This document shows positions 10,786 through 19,727 of a DNA stretch of 64,000 nucleotides, piece by piece; the first letter of the stretch is position 1; every line of letters starts with the position of its first letter. Source of the DNA: Planctomycetota bacterium (GTDB lineage: Bacteria; Planctomycetota; UBA1135; JADKAF01). The notes under the pieces were generated by a model that did not search any database, was not told where the DNA came from, and saw nothing but the letters and a program-made list of their open reading frames with translations. The translations under genes were made by a program, and so were the position numbers. The stretch lies in NCBI GenBank assembly GCA_016719295.1, contig JADKAF010000001.1, forward strand, positions 1,054,001 to 1,118,000. The letters are read 5' to 3'.

Positions 10786-12830
10786 GGGAGCTCGAGCTCC
10801 AGCTTCTCCAAGCGGAAGATCTCGTCGCGCAGCTTCGCGGCCTTCTCGAAGTCGAGCTTCTCCGCCGCGGCGGCCATCTCGCTGCGGAGCTTGCGCACGT
10901 GCTTCCGCAGCTTCTCGGGATCGAGGTCCTTGCCGGCGATCTTCTCGAGCTCGCTGCGCACCTCGTCGGCGATCTCCGCGTCGGCGTAGTCCATCGCGAG
11001 CACTTCCTGCAAGCCGTCGCGGATCCCCTTCACGATCGTGCGCGGCGTGATGTCGTGCTCGCGGTTGTAGGCCTCCTGAACGGCGCGGCGACGCTCGGTC
11101 TCGTCGATGGCGCGGGCCATCGAATCGGTCACGCGATCGGCGTAGAGGATGACGCGGCCGTGAACGTTGCGCGCGGCGCGCCCGCAGGTCTGGATCAGCG
11201 ACGAGGTCGAGCGTAGGAAGCCCTCCTTGTCCGCGTCGAGCACCGCGACGAGCGCGACCTCCGGCAGGTCCAGGCCCTCGCGCAGCAGGTTGATCCCGAC
11301 GAGCACATCGAAGACGCCGAGGCGGAGATCGCGGAGCAGGTTCATGCGCTCGATCGCGTCGATGTCCGCGTGCATGTACTTCGCCTTCAGGCCCGCGTCG
11401 CGCAGGTACTCGGTGAGCTCCTCGGCCATGCGCTTCGTGAGCGTGGTGACGAGGACGCGCTCCTGCCCTTCGACGACGGCGCGCGCCTGCTCCAAGAGAT
11501 CGTCGACCTGCGAGCGCGCGGGTCGCACCTCGATCTGCGGATCGACGAGCCCCGTCGGGCGCACGATCTGCTGCACGACGCGGCCGGCGCTCATCTCGAG
11601 CTCGTACTTCGACGGCGTCGCGCTGACGTGGATCACCTGCCGCACGAGCTGCTCCCACTCCTCGAAGCGCAGCGGCCGGTTGTCGAGGGCCGACGGCAAG
11701 CGGAACCCGTGCTCGACCAGGTTCTGCTTGCGCGCGCGGTCGCCCTTGTACATGCCGCCGATCTGCGGGACCGTGACGTGCGACTCGTCGAGGAAGACCA
11801 GCAGGTTCTCGGGGAAGTAGTTGATGAGCGTGTACGGCGCCTGCCCCGGTGCGCGGCCATCCAGGTGCCGAGAGTAGTTCTCGATCCCCGGGCAGGTGCC
11901 GATCTCCTGGATCATCTCGAGATCGAAGCGCGTACGCTGCTCCAGCCGCTGGCGCTCGAGGAGCTTGCCTTCCTGGCGCAGGCGCGCGAGCTGCACCTCG
12001 AGCTCCTCGCGGATCGTCTCCAGCGCGCGCTGCAGGCGATCCTTCGGCGTGACGTAGTGCCCGCTCGGATAGATCGTGATCTCCTGTCGATCGGCGAGCA
12101 CCTCGCCGCGCAGCGGGTCGATCTCCGCGATCGCCTCGATCTCGTCGCCCCACAGCTCGAGGCGCACGACGCGCGCCTCCTCGTAGGCCGGGAAGACCTC
12201 GATCACGTCGCCGCGCGCGCGGAAGGACCCGCGGCGGAAGTCCAAGTTGTTGCGGCTGTACTGGATCGCGGTGAGCGCGCGCAGCAGCTCGTCGCGATCG
12301 AAGGTCTGCCCGACCCGGAGCGGCAGCGACATCTGCGCGTACGCCTCCGGCGAGCCGAGACCGTAGATGCAGCTCACCGAGGCGACCAGCACCACGTCGC
12401 GCCGGTCGAGCAAGCTGCGCGTCGCCGAGTTCCGCAGGCGCTCGAGCCGATCGTTGATCGACGCGTCCTTCTCGATGTAGGTGTCGGTCGAGGGGACGTA
12501 GGCCTCGGGCTGGTAGTAGTCGTAGTACGAGACGAAGTACTCGACCGCGTTCTCGGGGAAGAGCTCGCGGAACTCCGCGTAGAGCTGCGCCGCGAGCGTC
12601 TTGTTCGGCGCGAGCACGAGCGTCGGACGCTGCGCGGCCTCGATCACCTTGGCCATGGTGAAGGTCTTGCCGCTGCCGGTGACGCCGAGCAGCGTCTGGT
12701 GCCGCGCGCCATCGCGCAGCCCCGCGAGGAGGCCCTCGATGGCCTGCGGCTGGTCTCCGCAGGCGGAGTAATCGCTGCGGATCCGGAACTCCGCCCGTGC
12801 CTGCCGCTGCGTCGTTTCGCGTCCGATCAC
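10782..12830 (-). CDS. uvrB: Excinuclease ABC subunit B
   Basis: Damage-verifying helicase-like component of UvrABC. The GTG at 12830 is chosen because GGAG lies seven bases upstream and the product (682 residues) then aligns with UvrB length; an in-frame GTG at 12881 would add 17 residues. Walker A GVTGSGKT is at 49-56. The aromatic beta-hairpin SYYDYYQPEAYVPSTDTY, the DESH box (VFLDESHVT), helicase motifs LREGLDLPEV and QTCGRAARN, and the C-terminal UVR domain (EKLDFEKAAKLRDEI) are all present. It is divergent from the membrane-protein gene at 13036. Confidence 0.96.
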   Translation of the reverse strand: MIGRETTQRQARAEFRIRSDYSACGDQPQAIEGLLAGLRDGARHQTLLGVTGSGKTFTMAKVIEAAQRPTLVLAPNKTLAAQLYAEFRELFPENAVEYFVSYYDYYQPEAYVPSTDTYIEKDASINDRLERLRNSATRSLLDRRDVVLVASVSCIYGLGSPEAYAQMSLPLRVGQTFDRDELLRALTAIQYSRNNLDFRRGSFRARGDVIEVFPAYEEARVVRLELWGDEIEAIAEIDPLRGEVLADRQEITIYPSGHYVTPKDRLQRALETIREELEVQLARLRQEGKLLERQRLEQRTRFDLEMIQEIGTCPGIENYSRHLDGRAPGQAPYTLINYFPENLLVFLDESHVTVPQIGGMYKGDRARKQNLVEHGFRLPSALDNRPLRFEEWEQLVRQVIHVSATPSKYELEMSAGRVVQQIVRPTGLVDPQIEVRPARSQVDDLLEQARAVVEGQERVLVTTLTKRMAEELTEYLRDAGLKAKYMHADIDAIERMNLLRDLRLGVFDVLVGINLLREGLDLPEVALVAVLDADKEGFLRSTSSLIQTCGRAARNVHGRVILYADRVTDSMARAIDETERRRAVQEAYNREHDITPRTIVKGIRDGLQEVLAMDYADAEIADEVRSELEKIAGKDLDPEKLRKHVRKLRSEMAAAAEKLDFEKAAKLRDEIFRLEKLELELP

Positions 12831-12840
12831 CCTGACTCCA

Positions 12841-12861
12841 CCGCCGTGAGGCGGCTTTTTT
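12841..12861 (+). terminator. Possible plus-strand terminator upstream of 13036
   Basis: A CCGCC-GTGA-GGCGG hairpin is followed by C and six T on the plus strand. It lies inside the start region of uvrB on the opposite strand and directly abuts the -35 box of the next plus-strand promoter. It would stop antisense transcripts reaching that promoter. The stem is only five pairs, so this is tentative. Confidence 0.38.
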
Positions 12862-12888
12862 GACAGCCCCAGCGCACCCACCTAGACT
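12860..12888 (+). promoter_or_regulatory. Sigma70-like promoter
   Basis: A consensus TTGACA (12860-12865), a 17-base spacer and TAGACT (12883-12888, four of six matches) form a near-ideal housekeeping promoter in a GC-rich background. It should drive the membrane protein gene at 13036, with a leader of about 140 bases. Confidence 0.65.
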
Positions 12889-13035
12889 CGCCGCGTTCCA
12901 TGGTAGCGAGTGGGCGCGCTCCTCTGCGATAGCCCCCCACGCCGCACGCCTTCCTCTCGCGCTCCCACTTTCTCCCTCTGCCGGCGCCGCCGTTCCCTCG
13001 GCGTCGCTGCGCTTCTACAGGAGCACCGTACCCAC

Positions 13036-14415
13036 GTGGCCGGACGCACGAGCACCCCGCGACGGGGCGAGCCTTCTCCCTCCCCTCGCCGCGGCGAGAA
13101 GAAGCCCAACGCCAAGCATCCCGTCGAGAAGCAGACGAACCAGGCGCTCCCGATCCTGATCGGAGGAGGAGCGGTGCTCCTCATCCTGATCCTGATCTTC
13201 CTGACGCGCGGCGGTAAATCGAAGCCGCCGGAGCCCGAGGAGACGGCGCGCATCCAGCGTCCCGCGCCTCCGCCGGTGGAGCAGGATCCGTTCGCGGAGA
13301 TCCGCGCGAGCATCGAGTCCGCCGCGGTGCCCGTCGCGCAGAGCTTCCTCGAGAAGCTCTCCGCGAAGGACACCGGCGGGGTGCGCGCGCTCCTCGAGTT
13401 CCCTCAGTTCCACGAGAACGAGGCCCGTCGGCTCGAAGCCGAGGGCAAGGCGTACGAAGCCTGGGCGACGCTGAGCGCCGAGCGGCAGCAGGAGTACAAG
13501 GACGGCTTGGTGAAGCGGCTCATCCCGAGCGAGAGCTCGCTCAAGAGCTGGCGCCTCGACACGATGGTGCTCGACTCCTTCCGCCCCGAGGCCAAGTTCC
13601 TCGATTCGGGAGAACCCGACGTCACGCAGCGCTATCGCCGCTTGGAGATCCTGTTCAAGATGCGACCTGCCGAAGGCTCGCAGCAGAAGGCCAACCTCAG
13701 GACTCCGATCTTCGTGTCCTTGTATCGAACCGGCGAGGAATGGAGCGTCGCGGACCTCTGCATCCTGCTGAAGGGCGAGAAGCGCTTCTACGCGCCCAAC
13801 CCCGCGAGCTCCGAGTACCAGAAGTTCCTCGCCAATGCGCCCGGCGGCGGCCAGAAGGTCGACCTCACCGGCGACATCGAGGACCAGCTCGAAGGCGGCC
13901 CGCGACGCGTACGCCTCGAGGACGGTACCGTCGGTCTCGCGGCGAAGCCCGCGCCGGTCGCCTATCTCGAGACGACCAGCGCCGAGACGCGCGCCAAGAT
14001 CGAGCAGCTCATGGCGACCATGCTCGATCCGGCTCAGACGACCGGCTGGGCCGCGGCGCGCGACGAGCTCCTCCTGCTGAAACGGGACGCGATGCCCGCC
14101 GCGCTCACGCAGCTCGCCCGCATCTACAAGCAGGCCGTCGAGGAAGCGAAGAGCAGCGATCTGCTCGACGATCAGGAGCTCGACAAGCTGCAGAAGGTAA
14201 CCCAGCTCCTCATGAAGATGCGCGAAGAGGTCTACCAGCAGGAGTACGACTCGAAGGTCGGCTTCAGCCGCATGGAGTACGCGGCGGACGAGGCCGACCG
14301 CATGCGCAAGGACATCAACAAGGTGGCGATGTTCTGGTTCGGGTGGTGGCACGAGAACCAGAACGTGATCCCGCAAGGCGAGCCGACGACCCTGCGCCGG
14401 CCGCGCAACCGCTAG
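13036..14415 (+). CDS. Single-span membrane protein of unknown function
   Basis: I do not recognise this protein. From the GTG at 13036 it is 459 residues, with an AGGAG rather far upstream, so the exact start is uncertain. A basic, Pro/Arg-rich N-terminus of about 35 residues, probably cytoplasmic, is followed by one membrane span (about 38-57). A Pro-rich linker and a large hydrophilic domain of about 380 residues, probably periplasmic, come next. The domain is rich in charged helices (LLLKRDAMPAALTQLARIYKQ, LQKVTQLLMKMREEVYQQ). It has the same general plan as the next gene: one span, charged helical C-terminal domain. The two may act together. Confidence 0.72.
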   Translation: MAGRTSTPRRGEPSPSPRRGEKKPNAKHPVEKQTNQALPILIGGGAVLLILILIFLTRGGKSKPPEPEETARIQRPAPPPVEQDPFAEIRASIESAAVPVAQSFLEKLSAKDTGGVRALLEFPQFHENEARRLEAEGKAYEAWATLSAERQQEYKDGLVKRLIPSESSLKSWRLDTMVLDSFRPEAKFLDSGEPDVTQRYRRLEILFKMRPAEGSQQKANLRTPIFVSLYRTGEEWSVADLCILLKGEKRFYAPNPASSEYQKFLANAPGGGQKVDLTGDIEDQLEGGPRRVRLEDGTVGLAAKPAPVAYLETTSAETRAKIEQLMATMLDPAQTTGWAAARDELLLLKRDAMPAALTQLARIYKQAVEEAKSSDLLDDQELDKLQKVTQLLMKMREEVYQQEYDSKVGFSRMEYAADEADRMRKDINKVAMFWFGWWHENQNVIPQGEPTTLRRPRNR

Positions 14416-14420
14416 CGGCC

Positions 14421-14438
14421 CTCGCCGCTCTCGGCGAG
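14421..14438 (+). terminator. Hairpin after the 13036 gene
   Basis: CTCGCCG and CGGCGAG (seven pairs, loop CTCT) form a hairpin five bases after the stop codon. A moderately T-rich stretch (ATCGTTCCTTCC) follows. It could be a weak terminator or attenuator between the two plus-strand genes. Confidence 0.35.
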
Positions 14439-14551
14439 ATCGTTCCTTCCTCCGCGCTTGGCGCGGGGTAATCTTGGCCGCAACCCCACTCGCTCTCGCA
14501 CGCGCCGGTCCCCGTGCGCGGCGTTCCCGCAGCAGTCCCCCCTCGACTCTC

Positions 14552-16744
14552 ATGAAGATCCGCCCCGGTACCTGCTCGTCCTGCCAGGCGAGCTACCGCA
14601 TGCCCGCCGATTACCCGGCGTCGAAGGCCCGCTGCCGCGCGTGCGGCGGCACCGTGGAAGTCTCGGCGCAAGTCGTGGAGCTCGACGCTCCGCCAGCGCC
14701 GACGGCACCCGCCCCGGCGGCAGCCGCGACGGCGCCGGTCCGCACGCCCGTGGCGAGCGTGCCGCCGGCGCCGGCTCCCGTGCCGGTCGCGACCTCCGCT
14801 CCGGCTCCGGCGCCCGCTCCGGCACCGGCCGCGACGATCACCAACGCTCCGGCGGCGCCTGCGGCTCCCGCGCCGAGCGCTCCGGTGGCGCCTCCGGCTC
14901 CCGCGCCAAGCGCTCCGGCGGCGACTTCGGCCTCCGCGCCGAGCGCTCCGGCGGTGGCTCCTGCTCCCGTGTCTCGCGCGCGCTCGCGGAGGCCGGAGGC
15001 CGAGGCGCCGGCGAAGCGGGGGCTCTTCGGCATCGGATCGAAGAAGCCCGCCGAGGCGCCGAAGCGCGAGAAGGAGGAAGCGAAGAGCGCGGCTCCCACG
15101 CCGGTCGAGCCCAAGGCTGAAGTGAAGCCAGAAGCGGCGCCTGCGAAGCCCGCTCCCAAGCCCGAAGCGAAGCCTGCCCCGAAGGCCGAAGCCGCGCCGA
15201 AGAGCACGGCGCCGAAGAACGTCGCCAAGCCCGCTGCCGCTCCGAAGGCGGAATCCAAGGCCGCTCCGGCTCCGAAGGCGACGCCCGCTCCCGCGCCGGC
15301 CGCCGAAGCGAAGCCCGCGCCGAAGCCGGAAGCGAAGCCCACGGCCGCGAGCGCACCCGTGCTGAAGAAGCTCGAGCTGGCTCAGCCCGCGGCGCCCAAG
15401 GACTCTGCCGCGCCGAAGTCGGCGCTCGAGGCGATCCTGGCGAAGAAGCGCGCCGAAGGCGAGGCTCCCGCTCCGCTGGCCTCGAAGCCTGCGCCCGAGA
15501 AGGCGGCCGACAAGAAGCCTGCTCCGGCCCCGGCTGCCGCGAAGGGCGAAGGCGGCTCCGCGCTGGAGAAGATCCTCGCGAAGAAGCGCGCCGAGGCCGA
15601 GGCGCCCCCCGCGGCGAAGGTCGAGGCGAAGCCGGCCCTGCGACCGAAGCCGGAGTCGAAGCCGGCCGCCGCGGAGAAGAGCGGCTCCACCCTGGAGAAG
15701 ATCCTCGCGCGGAAGCGCGCGGAGAGCGACGAGCCCGAAGAGCTCCGCGACGAAGACGCCGCTCCGGCGCGCAAGGCCGTCGTGAAGGCCGCGGCTCACG
15801 CCGCCGCATCGAAGGCCCCCGCCGCTGCGAAGGCACCTGCGAAGGGCGCGTCGCGCGGCGCGGAGCCGGCCCGCAAGAAGGGCCGCGACCACGAGGACGA
15901 CGAGCGCGGCGAGCGTCGCCGCGGCGCCGAGAAGAAGTCCTCGAACGGCCTGTTGTTCGCCACGGTCGGCGCCGTGGTTCTCGCCGGCGGAGCCGTCGGC
16001 GCGATCCTGGCGCTCGGCAAGAAGGAAGAGCCGCAGATTCCGCCGCCGCCGGTGATTGCCGCGGTGGAAGAGAGCTCGAAGCCCGCGCCGGTCGCCGAGA
16101 GCGCGCCGATCGAGGCTCCGGCCGTCGATGCGGGCGCCGCGAAGGAAGCCTCCGCGAAGCTCGAGGAGACGCCGAAGGAGCCGGAGAAGCCGACCGCGAA
16201 GCGCAAGTTCGACGCGGCGACGCGCGATGGCTTGAAGCCCGTCGAAGGGCCGAAGGCGAGCGAGAAGGTCGCCACTTGGGTCGAGAAGCTGAACAGCCCG
16301 ATCCCCCTCTCGAAGTGGGATCAGGAAGAGGCCAACGCGGACCTCGGCAAGGAGCCGCGCGCCGCGTTCGGTGCCATCCACGCGCAGCTCGTGACCATCG
16401 CGCGCGACAGCTTCACGCCGCAGGTGACGGTCGAGGCTCGCGAGACCCTCGAGAGCGCGGTCGACACCTTCTACCGCTACTCGACCACGCTGAGCGCGCT
16501 CTCGGGCTACGAGTTCAGCGCGGACGAGACGAAGCGCATGGGCTCGATGCGCGTCGCGGTCGCGGGCTTCGATCCCGAGACCGAGGCCGTGAAGATCCTC
16601 GACGAGCTGATCCGCGCGCAGAATGCGTGCCTCGCGCACCTCGCGCGCTGGAGCGAGCTCTGGACCGAGAAGAAGCTCGACACCAGCGAAGGCTGGAACA
16701 GCTTCGTCGACAAGAATGGCCGCGGGTCGCGCGACGACTCGTAG
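14552..16744 (+). CDS. Zinc-ribbon, Ala/Pro/Lys-rich single-span membrane protein
   Basis: A 730-residue protein of unknown function. The N-terminus has a four-cysteine zinc ribbon (C8, C11, C28, C31; CSSC and CRAC). A disordered region of about 420 residues follows, first Ala/Pro-rich, then Lys/Ala/Pro-rich. It contains three copies of a helix-like motif (S-A/T-LE-A/K-ILA-K/R-KRAE) near residues 290, 336 and 378. A single membrane span lies at about 465-488. A C-terminal domain of about 200 residues follows (SPIPLSKWDQEEANADLGKE onward). The predicted topology puts the zinc ribbon in the cytoplasm and the C-terminal domain outside. It is downstream of a similar single-span protein. Confidence 0.8.
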   Translation: MKIRPGTCSSCQASYRMPADYPASKARCRACGGTVEVSAQVVELDAPPAPTAPAPAAAATAPVRTPVASVPPAPAPVPVATSAPAPAPAPAPAATITNAPAAPAAPAPSAPVAPPAPAPSAPAATSASAPSAPAVAPAPVSRARSRRPEAEAPAKRGLFGIGSKKPAEAPKREKEEAKSAAPTPVEPKAEVKPEAAPAKPAPKPEAKPAPKAEAAPKSTAPKNVAKPAAAPKAESKAAPAPKATPAPAPAAEAKPAPKPEAKPTAASAPVLKKLELAQPAAPKDSAAPKSALEAILAKKRAEGEAPAPLASKPAPEKAADKKPAPAPAAAKGEGGSALEKILAKKRAEAEAPPAAKVEAKPALRPKPESKPAAAEKSGSTLEKILARKRAESDEPEELRDEDAAPARKAVVKAAAHAAASKAPAAAKAPAKGASRGAEPARKKGRDHEDDERGERRRGAEKKSSNGLLFATVGAVVLAGGAVGAILALGKKEEPQIPPPPVIAAVEESSKPAPVAESAPIEAPAVDAGAAKEASAKLEETPKEPEKPTAKRKFDAATRDGLKPVEGPKASEKVATWVEKLNSPIPLSKWDQEEANADLGKEPRAAFGAIHAQLVTIARDSFTPQVTVEARETLESAVDTFYRYSTTLSALSGYEFSADETKRMGSMRVAVAGFDPETEAVKILDELIRAQNACLAHLARWSELWTEKKLDTSEGWNSFVDKNGRGSRDDS

Positions 16745-16762
16745 CGTCGCGCGAGCGCGCGC

Positions 16763-18496
16763 TCAGTAGCCGCTGGCGAAGCCCATGCGGCGCTGATCGC
16801 CGAAGCCCTCGAGGCGCCCGTCGGCGTGACGCAAGATCGCCTGCACCGAGCAGAAGTCCTCCTGCTCGTGCAGGCGATGTCCTTTCTGCTCCAGGGAGCG
16901 GCGCACCTCCGGCGCGAAGCCGAAGCCGTGGCGCTCGAGCTCCAGCCGATTGGGCCGCCATTGGTGATGCACGCGCGGCGCATCGACGGCCGAGGAGAGC
17001 TCGAGCTCGAAGTCGATCACGTTCACCACGACCTGCAGCACGCTGGTGATGATGCGACCGCCCCCCGGCGTGCCGACGACTAGGCGCACCGCGCCGTCGC
17101 GCACGACGATCGTCGGCGTCATCGACGAGAGCATGCGCTTAAGCGGCACGATCGCGTTTGCCTCCGCGCCGAGCAGCCCGTAGGCATTCGGCTGACCAGG
17201 CGCCGCGGAGAAGTCGTCCATCTCGTTGTTGAGCAGGAAGCCCGCGCCCGCGACGACGACCTTCGAGCCGTAGCCCGTGTTGATCGTGGTGGTCAAGCTC
17301 ACCGCGCTGCCATCTGGGGCGAGCACGGAGAGGTGCGTCGTCTGCGGCGACTCCTTGCGCGGTGGTGTGCCGGCGCCGGCGACCGCCGTCGCGCGCGTGG
17401 GATCGATCTGCAGCGCGATCTCGTTCACGCGCGCATCGGAGAAGAGCCACGCGGTCGGCACCGGGTAGAAGTCCGGATCGCCGAGATGCTCGGCTCGGTC
17501 GGCGTAAGCGCGGCTCATGGCCTCCGCGAGCAGATGCAGGTGCCGCGCCGAGCCGGCGCCCGCTTCGCGCAGATCGAACTTCTCGAGCACGCCGAGCATC
17601 TGCAGCAGCAGCGGCCCACCGCTCGAAGGCGGCGGCATCGACCAGATCTCGTGGCCTCGATAGCGCCGCATCAGCGGCTCGCGCCAGAGCGCGCGATAGC
17701 CTTCGAGGTCGGCCGCGGTGAGGAGTCCCCCGCCGCGTTCCATCTCGCGCACGATCGCCGCCGCGACCTCCCCGCGGTAGAAGCCGTCGCGACCTCGCTC
17801 GGCGATCGCCTGCAGGGAGCGCGCGAGCTCGGGCTGCCGCAACAGCGCCCCCGGCGCGAGCGGCTGCCCCTCGGGAAGAAAGAGCGCCGCGGAGGCGGGA
17901 TACAGCGCGAAGCTGCGGGCGTGCTCGACGCAGTCTTCGGCGAGCAGCGCATCGACCGCGAAGCCGTCGCGAGCGAGGCGCAGAGCAGGCGCCACGATCT
18001 CCTTCCACGGTCGCTTGCCGAGGCGCGCATGCGCTTCGCAGAGCCCCGCGACGGAGCCGGGAATCCCGGCCGCGAGATGGCCGCGCGTTGCGCGCACGCG
18101 ATCGACTTGGCCATCGGCGCCGAGGAACATGTCGCGCGTCGCGCGCTGCGGTGCGGTCTCGCGGAAGTCGAGCGCGGCGGTCGCGCCGTCGGCGCCACGG
18201 TGGAGCAGGAAGCCGCCGCCGCCCAAGTTCCCCGCGACCGGATAGACCACCGCCAAGGCGAGCGCGGTCGCGCACGCGGCGTCGACCGCGTTGCCGCCCG
18301 AACGCAGGAGCTCGAGCCCGGCGTGCGTCGCGAGCGGATGCTCGGAAACGACCATCGCTTGCGCGCCGCGCGCGGCGCGGCGCTGCACTTGCTCGTCGGG
18401 TCGCGCCCAGGTGAGCGGCGCGAAGCCCAGCCAGAACGCCGCGGCGAGCGTCAGCGGCAGGCGCGCGCCGAGGAGCCGGAGCGCGACGGCGCTCAC
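16763..18496 (-). CDS. ggt: Gamma-glutamyltransferase
   Basis: Exported Ntn-hydrolase that cleaves gamma-glutamyl bonds of glutathione-like compounds. The GTG at 18496 gives 577 residues beginning with a signal-peptide-like segment (LPLTLAAAFWLGFAPLTWA). Family motifs are present: GGNAVDAACATALALAVVYP, GGGGFLLHR, the autoprocessing site SPQTTH with the nucleophilic Thr at about 386, NTGYGSKVVV, and GTPGGGRIIT. The C-terminal half ends near the usual position. The start overlaps the stop of the NIL-domain gene by four bases, indicating one operon with 18493 and 18741. The stop is only 18 bp from the convergent gene ending at 16744. Confidence 0.94.
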   Translation of the reverse strand: MSAVALRLLGARLPLTLAAAFWLGFAPLTWARPDEQVQRRAARGAQAMVVSEHPLATHAGLELLRSGGNAVDAACATALALAVVYPVAGNLGGGGFLLHRGADGATAALDFRETAPQRATRDMFLGADGQVDRVRATRGHLAAGIPGSVAGLCEAHARLGKRPWKEIVAPALRLARDGFAVDALLAEDCVEHARSFALYPASAALFLPEGQPLAPGALLRQPELARSLQAIAERGRDGFYRGEVAAAIVREMERGGGLLTAADLEGYRALWREPLMRRYRGHEIWSMPPPSSGGPLLLQMLGVLEKFDLREAGAGSARHLHLLAEAMSRAYADRAEHLGDPDFYPVPTAWLFSDARVNEIALQIDPTRATAVAGAGTPPRKESPQTTHLSVLAPDGSAVSLTTTINTGYGSKVVVAGAGFLLNNEMDDFSAAPGQPNAYGLLGAEANAIVPLKRMLSSMTPTIVVRDGAVRLVVGTPGGGRIITSVLQVVVNVIDFELELSSAVDAPRVHHQWRPNRLELERHGFGFAPEVRRSLEQKGHRLHEQEDFCSVQAILRHADGRLEGFGDQRRMGFASGY

Positions 18497-18744
18497 GCCC
18501 CTTCCTCCGAGCCGTCGAGGATCTCGACGTTCGCGCCCTTCTCTCGCAGCCACTTCACGGCGGCGTCGAGGTCCTGCGGGTTCCCCTCGAGCTCAAGCAC
18601 CATCACGGCGAGCTCCGCATCGACCTCGGCCTTGCGGATGTTCGGGACGACGGAGAAGTTGCGGCCGAGGTTGTAGAGCAGAGGCTCCTTGATCAAACGC
18701 TGCGGGAAGGAGCAGTGCAGACGACGTCGATTCATGGCGCTCAT
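18493..18744 (-). CDS. Small NIL-domain protein
   Basis: An 83-residue protein consisting almost entirely of a ferredoxin-like NIL domain (sequence from RLHCSFPQRLIKEPLLYNLG to AAVKWLREKGANVEIL). NIL domains occur at the C-terminus of the methionine ABC transporter ATPase MetN, where they bind methionine, and in some ferredoxins. Here the domain stands alone. The ATG at 18744 overlaps the previous stop as ATGA, and its own stop overlaps the ggt start as GTGA. That places it between a membrane protein and an amino-acid-releasing enzyme. A role as a small sulfur-amino-acid sensor is an inference. Confidence 0.82.
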   Translation of the reverse strand: MSAMNRRRLHCSFPQRLIKEPLLYNLGRNFSVVPNIRKAEVDAELAVMVLELEGNPQDLDAAVKWLREKGANVEILDGSEEGA

Positions 18745-19442
18745 GGGGTGGAGGAGCGCTCCGCGCGCGCAGAGCTGCGCACGAAACGCGCCGTGGCTCC
18801 CAGCGCGGCCAACCCCCAGAGGAGCGCCGCGTAGGACGCGCTACTCGGATAGCGATAGGCGTGTCGCGCGCCGATCTCCGCGCGGTCGTAGAGCGCGGGA
18901 TCGCGGAAGCCGTCCAGGCCGCCCGCGGCGTCGCAGGCTGCCGCGAACGGATGAACGCTCGCGATCCAGGCGGCGACCTCGGCTTCGCGCGCCCATCCGA
19001 GCTGCTCGCCGAGGTACGACGGCAGGAAGAAGGGCGAAGCGACGAGGGCCGACCAGAGCAGGAGGAACCCCGCGACGAGCGCGGAGCGCCGCACGCCCAA
19101 CGCGCCGCCGAGCTCGACGAGCCCCAAGGGCAGCGCAGCGAGCCCGACGCCGAGAAAGGCGACGGATCCTAGGTGTGTCTCGGGGGGATTGCCACTCGAA
19201 AAGCCCCCCCAGCAGGCCGCCGCGACGGCGATGGGCAGCAGCCCCGCGCCGAGCGCGAGCGCCACCGCGCGCCACGCGGAGCCCTCGCGCGCGGCGAGCG
19301 CGCAGAGCGGCACCAGAGCGCTCAGAGCGAAGAGCGCGACGGCCAGCGATGCGCGCTCGCGTGAGAGGCCGAGGAGCAGCAGCGCCGAGAGCGCGCAAGG
19401 CGAGAAGCGAAGCAGCATCGCGGCGACCTCGGCGCGCGCCAT
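18741..19442 (-). CDS. Multi-pass membrane protein of unknown function
   Basis: About 233 residues from the ATG at 19442. A second ATG at 19418 has a better-placed GAGGT upstream and is a plausible alternative. The sequence has about six hydrophobic segments (for example LSALLLLGLS, VALFALSALVPLCALA, LALGALLP-like and YAALLWGLAALGATA regions). There is a longer soluble loop with ASVHPFAAACDAAGGLDGFRD before the last span. The topology resembles small ABC-type permease subunits, but no diagnostic motif is present. It is the first gene of a coupled trio with the NIL-domain protein and ggt. Confidence 0.68.
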   Translation of the reverse strand: MARAEVAAMLLRFSPCALSALLLLGLSRERASLAVALFALSALVPLCALAAREGSAWRAVALALGAGLLPIAVAAACWGGFSSGNPPETHLGSVAFLGVGLAALPLGLVELGGALGVRRSALVAGFLLLWSALVASPFFLPSYLGEQLGWAREAEVAAWIASVHPFAAACDAAGGLDGFRDPALYDRAEIGARHAYRYPSSASYAALLWGLAALGATARFVRSSARAERSSTP

Positions 19443-19469
19443 TGACGCAGGAGGACGCGATGGTAACCT
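19442..19469 (+). promoter_or_regulatory. Putative tRNA-Cys promoter
   Basis: TTGACG (19442-19447), a 16-base spacer and TAACCT (19464-19469) lie 50 bases upstream of the tRNA. The -35 matches five of six positions and the -10 three. It overlaps the start of the divergent membrane protein gene. Confidence 0.45.
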
Positions 19470-19519
19470 GCCCGCCCTTCGTACGTGAAGCCACCGCGGT
19501 GGCCGCGCGCACGAGGATC

Positions 19520-19591
19520 GGTGGCATAGCCAAGCGGTAAGGCGACGGATTGCAAATCCGTTATTCCCCGGTTCAAATCCGGGTGCCACCT
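19520..19591 (+). tRNA. tRNA-Cys (anticodon GCA)
   Basis: A complete cloverleaf of 72 bases. The acceptor stem GGTGGCA/TGCCACC has seven pairs with discriminator T. The anticodon stem ACGGA/TCCGT carries the loop TTGCAAA with GCA at 19552-19554. The T arm is CCCGG-TTCAAAT-CCGGG. The 3' CCA is not encoded, so it must be added after transcription. A strong terminator follows within seven bases. Confidence 0.97.
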
Positions 19592-19597
19592 CACGCA

Positions 19598-19627
19598 AGC
19601 CCGCACGACCTCGTGCGGGCTTTTTTT
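19598..19627 (+). terminator. Rho-independent terminator of tRNA-Cys
   Basis: AGCCCGCACGA and TCGTGCGGGCT form an 11-base inverted repeat with almost no loop, followed by a run of seven T. This is the clearest intrinsic terminator in the window. Confidence 0.92.
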
Positions 19628-19727
19628 GTAGCGCAAGAAAACCAGCGCGCGCGCTCCGCGCGATGCGCGACTGTCACCGGTCCGAGCGGCGCCTTCGACT
19701 CCCGCGCGCGACCAGAGAGCGCCGCCT

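Noticed and set aside
18741..19598. Longer start for the membrane protein gene reaching across the tRNA-Cys locus
   Set aside because: The upstream extension would translate the tRNA gene antisense; the internal ATG at 19442 or 19418 is more reasonable.
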